From the NCBI GenBank assembly GCA_035542575.1, contig DATKLE010000140.1:1-14908 (forward strand): 14,908 nt of DNA, written 5' to 3'. This document shows, one piece after another, positions 1 to 7,947 of the stretch. The notes below the pieces were generated by a model. The model made no database searches. It was not told the DNA's origin and worked only from the letters and a program-made list of their open reading frames with translations. Source of the DNA: JAIQET01 sp035542575 (GTDB lineage Bacteria; Acidobacteriota; Terriglobia; Terriglobales; Acidobacteriaceae). Numbering within the stretch: position 1 is the stretch's first letter; the number at the start of each line of letters is the position of its first letter. The position numbers and the translations under genes were made by a program.

Positions 1-1
1 G

Positions 2-1147
<1,146 letters not shown>

Positions 1148-1154
1148 GAATGTG

Positions 1155-1176
1155 GGGCGGACACTTTTGTCCGCCC
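1155..1176. terminator. GC-rich hairpin just after clpC, possible terminator without U-tract
   Basis: A perfect 9-bp inverted repeat, GGGCGGACA and TGTCCGCCC with a CTTT loop, starts 8 nt after the clpC stop. Neither strand has a T-run after it, so classical intrinsic termination is uncertain. Its arm core GGCGGACA/TGTCCGCC is the same as in the bactofilin terminator at 9732-9764. It could also act as an mRNA 3'-end stabiliser. Confidence 0.6.
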
Positions 1177-1199
1177 GCGTGCAGCTTCAACAACCTTCG

Positions 1200-1221
1200 G
1201 CCGCCAGCACGAGCTGGCGGC
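1200..1221. repeat. Second hairpin in the clpC 3' spacer
   Basis: A perfect 9-bp inverted repeat, GCCGCCAGC and GCTGGCGGC, encloses an ACGA loop. On the + strand it is followed by CTCTTGATTC, only weakly T-rich. It lies between two convergent genes, so it may stop read-through from either side, or it may be a dispersed palindromic unit. Its role is not established. Confidence 0.5.
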
Positions 1222-1277
1222 TCTTGATTCTCCAAGGGAGCGCCTACGGATACGTTGGACAGCCTCCTCATCTGTCT

Positions 1278-1296
1278 GGTCGAGCGAAACTCGACC
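1278..1296. repeat. Third hairpin, 48 nt after the exported-protein gene
   Basis: A perfect 7-bp inverted repeat, GGTCGAG and CTCGACC, surrounds a CGAAA loop. The stem can be lengthened outward with G-U pairs. It is the hairpin closest to the 3' end of the minus-strand exported-protein gene, but no T-run follows on that strand. Confidence 0.45.
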
Positions 1297-1343
1297 GGAT
1301 TCCATGCGATGGGAAGCGAGGAGCAACGGCAGCTCCCCCGGTT

Positions 1344-1775
1344 TCACTTGGCCTCGGCATTCAGGGCCACCGTCTTCACCTCCGACGCCCGATACTGCGC
1401 CGCCAGGGTCTGCTCACCGCGGCACTTGAAGCATTCGTGCACCTGCCGGTCATTTCCCGTCTTCACCTGGGCCAGAAAGTAGGTTTCTCCGTATCTATTG
1501 AACACGACCTGATTCGTGATTCCCTCGGACGCTACCGGCGATGGCTTGACCGGAATCCAGGCAGTCGCGCGTCCGTCCTCCCGCACCAGCCGGATGATCG
1601 TTGGCGTGGAGTGGAAGGCAAGGTATTCCCCGGGTGACATATGGACTCCTCCGGCTATGAACTTGAAGGGAACGTTCACCCGGAACAGCATTTGTTCTTG
1701 CGCCTGCAGCGCAGTTGAGAACAACGGAAGCATGACCAGCAGAGCAGCCAGCGTGATGAGAGTTTTCGGTTTCAT
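1344..1775 (-). CDS. Small exported protein of unknown function
   Basis: This encodes 143 residues. I chose the ATG at 1775 because a perfect AGGAGG (complement of 1781-1786) sits 5 nt upstream and because translation then begins with a clean signal peptide. That peptide has a basic MKPK start, a hydrophobic stretch to about residue 22, and likely cleavage after LQA (23-25). The mature part has a VPFKFIAGG..MSPGEY segment (about 35-52), a pattern I associate with small secreted proteins common in Acidobacteriota, and is probably all-beta. A CFKC pair (CxxC) near the C-terminus is noteworthy; it could be a disulfide or a metal site. No enzyme motif is visible. It faces the convergent clpC gene and is divergent from the TPR regulator, which might control it. 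Confidence 0.8.
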   Translation of the reverse strand: MKPKTLITLAALLVMLPLFSTALQAQEQMLFRVNVPFKFIAGGVHMSPGEYLAFHSTPTIIRLVREDGRATAWIPVKPSPVASEGITNQVVFNRYGETYFLAQVKTGNDRQVHECFKCRGEQTLAAQYRASEVKTVALNAEAK

Positions 1776-2036
1776 GGCAACCTCCTTTGCGAACCTTGGT
1801 ACTGTAGCCAAACGTCGTGCACGCGCCCACCATCGTGGATTTCGTCCGCTATCTCAATGCAAAGTGGATGAAAAGGGGAATAAACGCAGGTCACCACGCA
1901 ATCTTCAGAAGCTTCGGGAGTTCCGATTCGGGATGAAAAGATGGCGTTGCTTTCACCAGTTCCTTCTGCTCGGGTATTGGGGCAGTAGAATTCAAGAAGG
2001 CGTATAGACTTTCCGGCTCCCGGGAGGCCCGGCGGA
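1776..2036. other. Divergent intergenic region, no gene seen
   Basis: This stretch separates the minus-strand exported-protein gene from the plus-strand regulator gene. It must hold both promoters. A TAGAAT at 1986-1991 could be a -10 box for the regulator, but no convincing -35 lies 16-18 nt upstream. I see no RNA gene or repeat here. ORFs crossing it lack support. Confidence 0.4.
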
Positions 2037-4034
2037 ATGACCCCTGCCTCGAGTCCGGTGCGCTTCGGCAGTTTCGAACTGGATCTGCACAGCGGAGAAC
2101 TGCGAAAAGACGGTCTCAGAGTCCGCCTCGGCGACCAGCCCCTGCAAGTCCTCACCCTCCTTCTGGAACATCCCGGCGAGATTGTGACCAGGGAGGAACT
2201 GCAACGCAGGCTGTGGTCCTCCGACACCTTCGTCGAGTTCGAACACAGCCTGAACGCCGCCGTAAAACGCCTGCGTGAGGCGCTGGGCGACTCGGCGGAG
2301 AATCCCAGATTCATCGAGACGTTGCCTCGTCACGGCTACCGCTTTATTGCGCCGGTCCGGTCAGCCGACCGTCGTGTTGCCGAACCAGCTGCCCCCAACC
2401 TCAGTGAATCGGGAGCACAACGAAAGCTGCGGCGACGGGCTGCAGTTATCGCCTTGCTGGTCGTCGGCGCCGTATCGTATCTCGTCGGCCGGTGGGCCTG
2501 GGGGCGGTGGCACGACTCCGAGGGGCCCATCCGTGCCATCGCCGTGCTGCCCCTGGTGAATCTCTCAAACGATCCCAACCAGGAATATTTTTCCGACGGG
2601 ATGACGGAAGCAATGATCACCGAACTCGGCCGGCTCGGCTCCGTGCGAGTCATCTCCCGCCAATCAGCGATGCATTTCAAGGGAACAACCAAAACTGTTT
2701 CTCAGATTGCAGAAGAACTGAAGGTGGATGCGCTTGTGGAAGGGGCCGTCCTCTGCGACGGGGACAAGGTACGCATCAGCGTGCAACTCGTCCGCGCAAA
2801 ACCCGAAGCACATGTCTGGGCGCAGAGCTACGAACGAAACCTCCGCGACGTTATACGGCTCCAACGGGAAGTCTCGCACGCCATCGTCTCAGACATCCAA
2901 GGCACACTGCTGACATCGGGAAGGAGGACGCCCCTTGCCCGCGATCGGCCCGCCCCGCCACTGGTTGAGTTCGAGGCCCACCTGGTAGATGCACAGTCCT
3001 ATGAACTCTACCTGAAGGGACGTTATCACTGGAACAAGAGAACCCCGGACGGCATCATGAAAAGTCTCGAGTACTTTCAGTTGGCAGCGGGCAAGGACCC
3101 AACTAACGCTTTGGCGTACGCCGGGCTCGCCGATGCCTACATCGTGTCGGGGTCGGGTCAGTATGGCCTGATGTCTCCCAAGGAAGCCATGCCCAAAGCG
3201 GAGGCAGCGGCTAAGCAAGCCCTTCAGCTTGACAGTACACTTGCCGAAGCTCACGCGACGCTAGGTTATGTGAGGTTCTATTTCGATTGGAATCCGCCGG
3301 GCGCAGAGCGGGAGTTCCAGGAGGCCATCGAGCTGAACCCGAACTACGCAACAGCCCACCATTGGTACGCACTCACTTTAAACGCGCAGGGACGCTTTGC
3401 GGATGCGATTCGCGAAATCACGACCGCGGAACATCTCGATCCACTCTCGCTTATCCTGAGCGCGGACATGGGCACGATCTTTCACTATGCCCGTCAAAGT
3501 GATCAGGCGATCGCGCAACTGAGAAAAACTCTGGACATGGATCCAAATTTCGCCGCCGCGCATTTCGTGCTGGCACGCTGTTATGCCCAAGAAAAGAGAT
3601 ATCCGGAAGCCATCGCCGAGATTAAACGGGCCATCGAACTGGCGGGAGATGAGCCCTTTTGGAATGCGACCCTGGCCTACATTTATGCGATGGCGGGTCA
3701 CCGGCAGGAAGCAATCGAGATATTGAACCAGTTGAACGAAGTAGCAAAGCACCGCTTTGTCCCCGCCAGTGGCTTGACCTGGGCTTACATAGGCTTAGGT
3801 GACACGGATCGCGCATTCTATTGGCTGGAGAAAGCCTACGCAGCACATGAAGACAACATCGTAGTTCTGCAGGTGCAGCCGGAACTGGATCCGCTGCGTG
3901 CTGACCCACGCTTTCACGATCTGCTACGTCGCGTCAACTTCCCGCCGCCCAAGGCTTCTCTGCCGGTGCCGACGTCCCTGCCGCTGCGCGCCAGATCCCT
4001 CGCTCCGCCTGGAAAGCGGCTCCGCTCGGGATGA
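2037..4034 (+). CDS. Membrane-anchored winged-helix transcriptional regulator with TPR repeats
   Basis: This encodes 665 residues; the ATG at 2037 has GGGAGG at 2022-2027, 9 nt upstream. Residues 8-107 form an OmpR/CadC-type winged helix, ending in the typical ETLPRHGYRFIAPV. One membrane helix lies at about 134-152. Residues 166-285 form a FlgO/TolB-N-like domain (AIAVLPLVNLS, YFSDGMTEAMITEL, VDALVEGAV). From about 322 to 620 there are tandem TPR-like helices. This is the ToxR/CadC layout: cytoplasmic DNA-binding head, single helix, periplasmic sensor. Its signal and targets are unknown; the divergent exported-protein gene is a natural candidate. The last 14 residues (652-665) and the TGA are encoded by a dispersed palindromic repeat (3991-4035), so the C-terminus has probably been altered by that repeat. 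Confidence 0.88.
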   Translation: MTPASSPVRFGSFELDLHSGELRKDGLRVRLGDQPLQVLTLLLEHPGEIVTREELQRRLWSSDTFVEFEHSLNAAVKRLREALGDSAENPRFIETLPRHGYRFIAPVRSADRRVAEPAAPNLSESGAQRKLRRRAAVIALLVVGAVSYLVGRWAWGRWHDSEGPIRAIAVLPLVNLSNDPNQEYFSDGMTEAMITELGRLGSVRVISRQSAMHFKGTTKTVSQIAEELKVDALVEGAVLCDGDKVRISVQLVRAKPEAHVWAQSYERNLRDVIRLQREVSHAIVSDIQGTLLTSGRRTPLARDRPAPPLVEFEAHLVDAQSYELYLKGRYHWNKRTPDGIMKSLEYFQLAAGKDPTNALAYAGLADAYIVSGSGQYGLMSPKEAMPKAEAAAKQALQLDSTLAEAHATLGYVRFYFDWNPPGAEREFQEAIELNPNYATAHHWYALTLNAQGRFADAIREITTAEHLDPLSLILSADMGTIFHYARQSDQAIAQLRKTLDMDPNFAAAHFVLARCYAQEKRYPEAIAEIKRAIELAGDEPFWNATLAYIYAMAGHRQEAIEILNQLNEVAKHRFVPASGLTWAYIGLGDTDRAFYWLEKAYAAHEDNIVVLQVQPELDPLRADPRFHDLLRRVNFPPPKASLPVPTSLPLRARSLAPPGKRLRSG

Positions 4035-4035
4035 C
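3991..4035 (-). repeat. Dispersed palindromic repeat, copy 1, overlapping the regulator stop codon
   Basis: Read on the minus strand the element begins GTCATCCCGAGC (4035-4024) and ends GAGGGATCTGG (4001-3991). The copy inside rnr at 11720-11759 has the same left end exactly and the same right end with one change (GAGGGACCTGG). The middle differs; here it can form CCGC/GCGG around a 7-nt loop. The TGA of the regulator is formed by the GATGAC end of the repeat. T-rich sequence follows at 4047-4064, so it may also help terminate transcription. I recall similar sequence as abundant in Acidobacteriota, but this has not been checked. Confidence 0.7.
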
Positions 4036-4134
4036 GCCGTCAGATCTTATTTCTGTTTCTTTTGCGACCGGGGCAGCCATCGTCTCATCTTAGCTAATAC
4101 TCCAGCAGCGAATCTCTTCCCCCGAGGACACAGC

Positions 4135-4494
4135 ATGGACAAGGTCAACATCGCCGAAAAGTTCTCCAAGATTTCCGAATACTGGAAGCCCTACATCGCC
4201 GCCGAACTCAACGGCCAGCACGTCAAGCTCGACAAACTCAAGGGCGAATTCGTCTTCCACCATCACGAGAACGAAGACGAGCTCTTCCTGGTGGTCAAAG
4301 GCCGCTTCCGCATGGAGTTTCGTGACCGGCATGTATGGATCAACGAAGGCGAATTCATCGTGGTGCCCCGCGGCGTCGAGCACAAGCCGGTGGCCGAGGA
4401 GGAATGCTGGCTTTTGCTCTTCGAGCCCGCCTCCACGCTGAACACCGGCAATGTCGAGAACGAAATGACGCTGCACGAGCTCGACCGGGTTTGA
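4135..4494 (+). CDS. Small single-domain cupin protein
   Basis: This encodes 119 residues. The ATG at 4135 is preceded by a GAGGA and starts the conserved part; the frame is open further upstream but that part overlaps the regulator gene. Cupin motif 1 is seen as H42-x-H44-x4-E49-x6-G, and motif 2 as G-x5-P-x-G-x2-H83. These give a plausible three-His/one-Glu metal site in a double-stranded beta-helix. Proteins of this size and pattern are usually annotated only as cupin-domain proteins; the substrate cannot be read from sequence. A glutaredoxin-like gene starts 38 nt later on the same strand, so the two may be co-transcribed. Confidence 0.87.
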   Translation: MDKVNIAEKFSKISEYWKPYIAAELNGQHVKLDKLKGEFVFHHHENEDELFLVVKGRFRMEFRDRHVWINEGEFIVVPRGVEHKPVAEEECWLLLFEPASTLNTGNVENEMTLHELDRV

Positions 4495-4532
4495 CTTTGA
4501 ACCTTGAGACCTCGAGGCTCTGAAACCGTACC

Positions 4533-4790
4533 GTGCAGCTCACCATCTACACTGCCTTCTGGTGCCCCGACTGCAGAGAAGCCAAGCGCTTCCTGCAGCG
4601 CCACGGCATTCCTTACACGGAGATCGACATCGATAGCACCCCCGGCGCCGCCGAGGAAGTCGTTTCCCGCACCGGCAAGCGCGCCATCCCGCAATTCGTC
4701 ATTGACGGCGAGTGGGTGCAGCCCTACCGCCCCGGCGAGGGCTTCCTGTACGAAGAGATGGCGCAGCGCTTGAGAATCGTTGAGCCGTGA
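4533..4790 (+). CDS. Glutaredoxin-like (mycoredoxin-type) thiol-disulfide protein
   Basis: This encodes 85 residues with a thioredoxin fold: LTIYTAFW strand, redox motif C11-P-D-C14, HGIPYTEIDID strand, and the cis-proline loop AIPQFVIDG with P55. It is cytoplasmic, with no signal peptide. The start is GTG; an in-frame stop 12 nt upstream leaves no earlier choice, and the only SD-like sequence (GAGG, 4514-4517) is rather far. The length matches single-domain glutaredoxins. The CPDC centre is not the CPYC of classical glutaredoxins, so the electron donor is uncertain. It follows the cupin gene by 38 nt. A short inverted repeat GGGCGT/ACGCCC (4793-4811) with T-rich sequence after it may end the unit. 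Confidence 0.88.
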   Translation: MQLTIYTAFWCPDCREAKRFLQRHGIPYTEIDIDSTPGAAEEVVSRTGKRAIPQFVIDGEWVQPYRPGEGFLYEEMAQRLRIVEP

Positions 4791-4918
4791 GCGGGCGTAG
4801 GTATCACGCCCACGCAGCGCTTCTCCTTATCTTTCATAAACTTGCCCACCGCTGTGTCCGGGCGCCCGTTTGTACATCGTCCTCCGTACCGTAGTAACGG
4901 GCTTGCTCCCGCGCCACA

Positions 4919-5953
4919 ATGAGTCTCACAGGGCGCGCAACCGGCCCAGCAAGTCTCTCCCCCCGCACCGGCTTCGCCGCCCATGTCCTCATGGCCGCGC
5001 ATAACCAACAACCGCAGGAAGAGCCCGTTTGTGCCGCCTGGTCCGCCACGGTGCAGGCCGTGCTGGGAATCATGCTGGTCGTCGGGGCGGGCTTTCTGGT
5101 GGACTATTACGCCCCACCGTCGGTCACCATGATGCGCGAGCAGGTGCAGGAGCTCACCCAACAGGTCAACCTGCTCAAGCAGGAGCAGGCCATGCCCGCC
5201 ATGGTCCTGAACCGCTACCGTAACTCGATCTGCTACATCTTCGGCGTTTACCACGTGGGCTTCCCCAACCAGCCCTCAGCCCTGCGCGCCCGCATTTCCG
5301 GCACCGGTTTTGTAGTGGCTGATGGGTTGCTGGCCACCAACCGTCACGTGGCCGAGCCCTGGTACGAAGACCCAGAATCCGATGTTCTCATCAAGAAGGG
5401 CGCCAGCCCGCAACTGGAGAAGCTGGTGGCCTTTTTCCCGGGAGTTCCCACCCCGGTGAACATCACCCCAGTCGCCCTCTCCGCGAACGGCGACCTGGCC
5501 GTGTTGACCATCCAGAATTCTCACTCCGGACTTCAGCCTCGTCCTTTGCCGCTGGCCAAAGAGAAGCCCAATCCCGGAGAACTGGTCGCGGTGATTGGCT
5601 ATCCTATGGGAGTGTTGGGGATGGTGGCAAAGTCGCCGCCGGCAGTCTATGAGAGATTGGCTCTCCGCCACGACGATATCGGCGCCGCCAACGAACTGGC
5701 TGCGCTCTCGCTTATCCGGCCCTCCGCCACCTGCGGACACCTGGGAGATGTGGTCGGCGACAAGCTCATCTATGACGCTCCCACCGCACATGGCGGCAGC
5801 GGCGGCCCGGTCTTCAACTCGCGCGGCCAAGTCATCGGCATCAACGCCGCCTACATCGACGGCTTTTCCGGCGGCACCCTGGGCATCTCAGTTCAAGCCC
5901 TGCGGCCCCTGATCGAAGCCGCGCAGAGCAAAACGCAAGCCAACAAACCCTAG
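4919..5953 (+). CDS. Membrane-anchored trypsin-like serine protease (HtrA-like catalytic domain, no PDZ)
   Basis: This encodes 344 residues from the ATG at 4919; an in-frame ATG at 4991 is equally possible, since neither has a good SD. A single membrane helix lies at about 46-64, followed by a short coiled-coil-like stretch (71-91, QVQELTQQVNLLKQEQ), then a chymotrypsin-fold protease. The catalytic triad is H143 (ATNRHVAE), D192 (NGDLAVL) and S294 (GGSGGPV). The catalytic part is probably periplasmic. Unlike DegP/DegS there is no PDZ domain; the protein stops shortly after the second barrel. It probably degrades or processes envelope proteins, but the substrate is unknown. Its TAG stop overlaps the convergent aminotransferase stop at 5950-5953. 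Confidence 0.88.
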   Translation: MSLTGRATGPASLSPRTGFAAHVLMAAHNQQPQEEPVCAAWSATVQAVLGIMLVVGAGFLVDYYAPPSVTMMREQVQELTQQVNLLKQEQAMPAMVLNRYRNSICYIFGVYHVGFPNQPSALRARISGTGFVVADGLLATNRHVAEPWYEDPESDVLIKKGASPQLEKLVAFFPGVPTPVNITPVALSANGDLAVLTIQNSHSGLQPRPLPLAKEKPNPGELVAVIGYPMGVLGMVAKSPPAVYERLALRHDDIGAANELAALSLIRPSATCGHLGDVVGDKLIYDAPTAHGGSGGPVFNSRGQVIGINAAYIDGFSGGTLGISVQALRPLIEAAQSKTQANKP

Positions 5954-7311
5954 CGCGTCGCCTCTTCGATCGCCGCTCCCAACTGCTCCACCGCCCAGGC
6001 AATCTGGTCTTCGCTAATCACCGCTGGGGGAGCAATCAAAAGATGGTCGCCCGATAGCCCGTCCACGCACCCCTGCATGGGGTAGAGCATCAGCCCGCGT
6101 TTCACTCCCGCCTGGCCCACACGTCCGGCAACATTCAGTTCTGCCGGAAATGCCCGTTTGCTGGCCTTGTCAGCGACGAACTCCACACCCCACAGCATGC
6201 CGATGCCGCGCACGTCACCTACCGCCTTCAACTCCCGCAAGCCCGCGAGCGCGTGTCCGAGCTTGGCCCCGGTGGTTCCCTCGCGATGCGAATCGGCGGC
6301 CTGCACCAGCCTGCGTCGTTTTACATGGTCCAACACGGCGCGCCCCGCCGCCATGGCTATCGGATGCGCGTTGTAGGTAAATCCGTGCAAAAACGCGCCT
6401 GACCCGGAGGCGATCGCATCCACTACTTTCTTCGTGGCGATCACCGCCCCCAGCGGAGCGTAGCCGCTCGCCAGACCTTTGGCCGCGACCAGGATGTCGG
6501 GTGTCACACCCCAATGCTCGCCGGCAAAGTTCCTGCCGGTGCGTCCCATCCCAGTCATCACTTCATCGGCGATCATCAGCACGCCATGACGGCGGCAGAT
6601 CTCTGCCACCTGTTGGAGATAGCCCTGGGGAGGCACCGCTGCACCCAGCGTCGCGCCACTCACCGGCTCGAGGATGAACCCGGCCACCTCGCCGCGCGCT
6701 GATTCAATTGCGCGTTCCAGCTCAGCCGCATACTGCTCTGCGCAGTTCTTGCAGCCATACGAGCAGCGATAGCAATAGGGCAACCCGATGTGCGCGAACT
6801 CCCGCACCATGGGCAGATAAATCTCGCGCCGCCGCCTGTTTCCGGAAACCGCCAGTGCCCCCAGCGTGGCCCCGTGATAGCTCTGCATGCGGCTCAGCAC
6901 CTGGTAGCGCCCGGCCTGGCCGATCTCCACCTGGTACTGGCGCGCCAGCTTCAGCGCGGTCTCCGTCGCTTCTGATCCGCCGCAGGTGAAGAACACGCCC
7001 CCGCCGCGAAAACTCGCCCCGGCAAACTCCAGCAACTCTTGCGCATATTGTTCCGCCACCGGCGTGGTGAACTGGCTGCTATGCACGAACTCCAGCTTCT
7101 GCGCCTGTTCCACCATCGCCGCCGGAATCTCCGCCACGCCGTGCCCAATGAAATTGACCGCCGCCGACCCGGAGAAATCCAGATAGCGTTTGCCGTCCGC
7201 GTCCCACAGATACACGCCCTCGCCACGCACTGCCGCGGGACATGCCTTGCGATAGGATCGCCGTAAGATCGCCGATCGAAGAGAAGCCTCGACTGTAGTC
7301 GAATCACCCAC
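5950..7311 (-). CDS. Class III PLP-dependent aminotransferase
   Basis: This encodes 453 residues from the GTG at 7311. Fold-type I landmarks are FFTCGGSEATETALKLAR (phosphate and substrate pocket), SYHGATLGALAVSG, the DEV motif with D249, and the PLP-binding lysine K278 in VAAKGLASGYAPLG. This is the omega/acetylornithine aminotransferase group; the amino donor and acceptor cannot be told from sequence. The frame extends to a TTG at 7347, but that TTG is the -35 box of a near-consensus promoter, so a start there would not be on the transcript. The GTG at 7311 falls at the expected +1, implying a leaderless message. Four cysteines spaced CX2CX3CX2C (180-190) form an unusual insertion. It is convergent with the protease gene. 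Confidence 0.9.
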   Translation of the reverse strand: MGDSTTVEASLRSAILRRSYRKACPAAVRGEGVYLWDADGKRYLDFSGSAAVNFIGHGVAEIPAAMVEQAQKLEFVHSSQFTTPVAEQYAQELLEFAGASFRGGGVFFTCGGSEATETALKLARQYQVEIGQAGRYQVLSRMQSYHGATLGALAVSGNRRRREIYLPMVREFAHIGLPYCYRCSYGCKNCAEQYAAELERAIESARGEVAGFILEPVSGATLGAAVPPQGYLQQVAEICRRHGVLMIADEVMTGMGRTGRNFAGEHWGVTPDILVAAKGLASGYAPLGAVIATKKVVDAIASGSGAFLHGFTYNAHPIAMAAGRAVLDHVKRRRLVQAADSHREGTTGAKLGHALAGLRELKAVGDVRGIGMLWGVEFVADKASKRAFPAELNVAGRVGQAGVKRGLMLYPMQGCVDGLSGDHLLIAPPAVISEDQIAWAVEQLGAAIEEATR

Positions 7312-7318
7312 GTTTCGG

Positions 7319-7347
7319 ATTATGCGGCGGGGCGGGCGGCCTGTCAA
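7319..7347 (-). promoter_or_regulatory. Sigma-70-type promoter of the aminotransferase gene
   Basis: On the minus strand there is a perfect -35 box TTGACA (7347-7342), a 17-nt GC-only spacer, and a -10 box CATAAT (7324-7319), matching 5 of 6 consensus bases. Transcription should begin near 7312, directly at the proposed GTG start codon. Confidence 0.72.
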
Positions 7348-7410
7348 AGAGACCGGAGCAATTGCGGAGCGGACGCCCCTGCCCGCGCCCCCTGCGGTGA
7401 AAACGTGAAT

Positions 7411-7740
7411 CTATCGCTTGCTGGCTACCGCCCAGTCCGCGGGCGGGTTTTCGATGCCCCAGAAGTTTTCCGGGGTCTCAAACTCCAGTCCCACCAGATA
7501 AGTCTTAGGATCGGTCTCGGCCAGCGCAACGCAGACCACGACCCGCGCCTTCTTGCTGCGCTCCTGGGCCAGCAGGTCGATCAGCAAGGGAGTTCCGACC
7601 TTCAGCGGCTCCTGCATGATCACGCCGCAGCCGTGAGCATTGATGGCGACCGTTCGGCACTCTTCACAGATCTGGTTGCGGAGGTCCAGGGTGGTGATGA
7701 GCACTCCAACTTGCAAGGGGAGCCGAGTACTGCGGCGCAT
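7411..7740 (-). CDS. PilZ-domain protein
   Basis: This encodes 109 residues from the ATG at 7740. A TTG at 7764 has a GGAG 6 nt upstream and would add eight residues, so the start is not settled. The RxxxR motif (R2-R6) opens the domain, followed by strands VGVLITTLD and TVAINAHGCGV, and VGLEFETPENFWGI closes it. PilZ domains bind cyclic-di-GMP through RxxxR and D/NxSxxG. Here the second motif is N34-A-H36-G-C-G39, with His in place of Ser, so binding is not certain. A CxxC (C25, C28) and C38 add further cysteines. It is probably a small cytoplasmic adaptor. It lies about 100 nt upstream of the aminotransferase on the same strand but is separated by that gene's own promoter. Confidence 0.82.
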   Translation of the reverse strand: MRRSTRLPLQVGVLITTLDLRNQICEECRTVAINAHGCGVIMQEPLKVGTPLLIDLLAQERSKKARVVVCVALAETDPKTYLVGLEFETPENFWGIENPPADWAVASKR

Positions 7741-7947
7741 CGTGTCGTGGCTCTCGGTGGCCAAGCGAGTCTCCGGCAGGTTACATACGGAACGGTACCA
7801 GCTATCTTACAAGGCTTGTGCTGCGGAGCGAAGCCAAGCCCGCCGAGTGGGCAACCGGCGCGCTAGTAGCTAACTGGCTTCTCAAGCGCGATGGGTTGTC
7901 CCGGGCGAGCCGGCAAGCCGGATCTTGCGTGTAGAATCGCGGTATTC

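Noticed and set aside
1772..2314. 180-codon minus-strand frame over the start of the TPR regulator
   Set aside because: It overlaps the winged-helix coding region, whose frame is clear, and also the SD of the exported-protein gene.
3898..4134. Long upstream extension of the cupin frame
   Set aside because: It would overlap the end of the regulator and the repeat; the cupin fold starts after the ATG at 4135, which has an SD-like GAGGA.
4724..5254. 176-codon minus-strand frame across the glutaredoxin/protease spacer
   Set aside because: It lies opposite two well-supported genes and has no recognisable product.
7891..7947. N-terminal 19-codon extension of MurJ
   Set aside because: The extension lies over a -10-like TAGAAT and a small CCGGC/GCCGG hairpin and has no SD; the family alignment starts after the later ATG.
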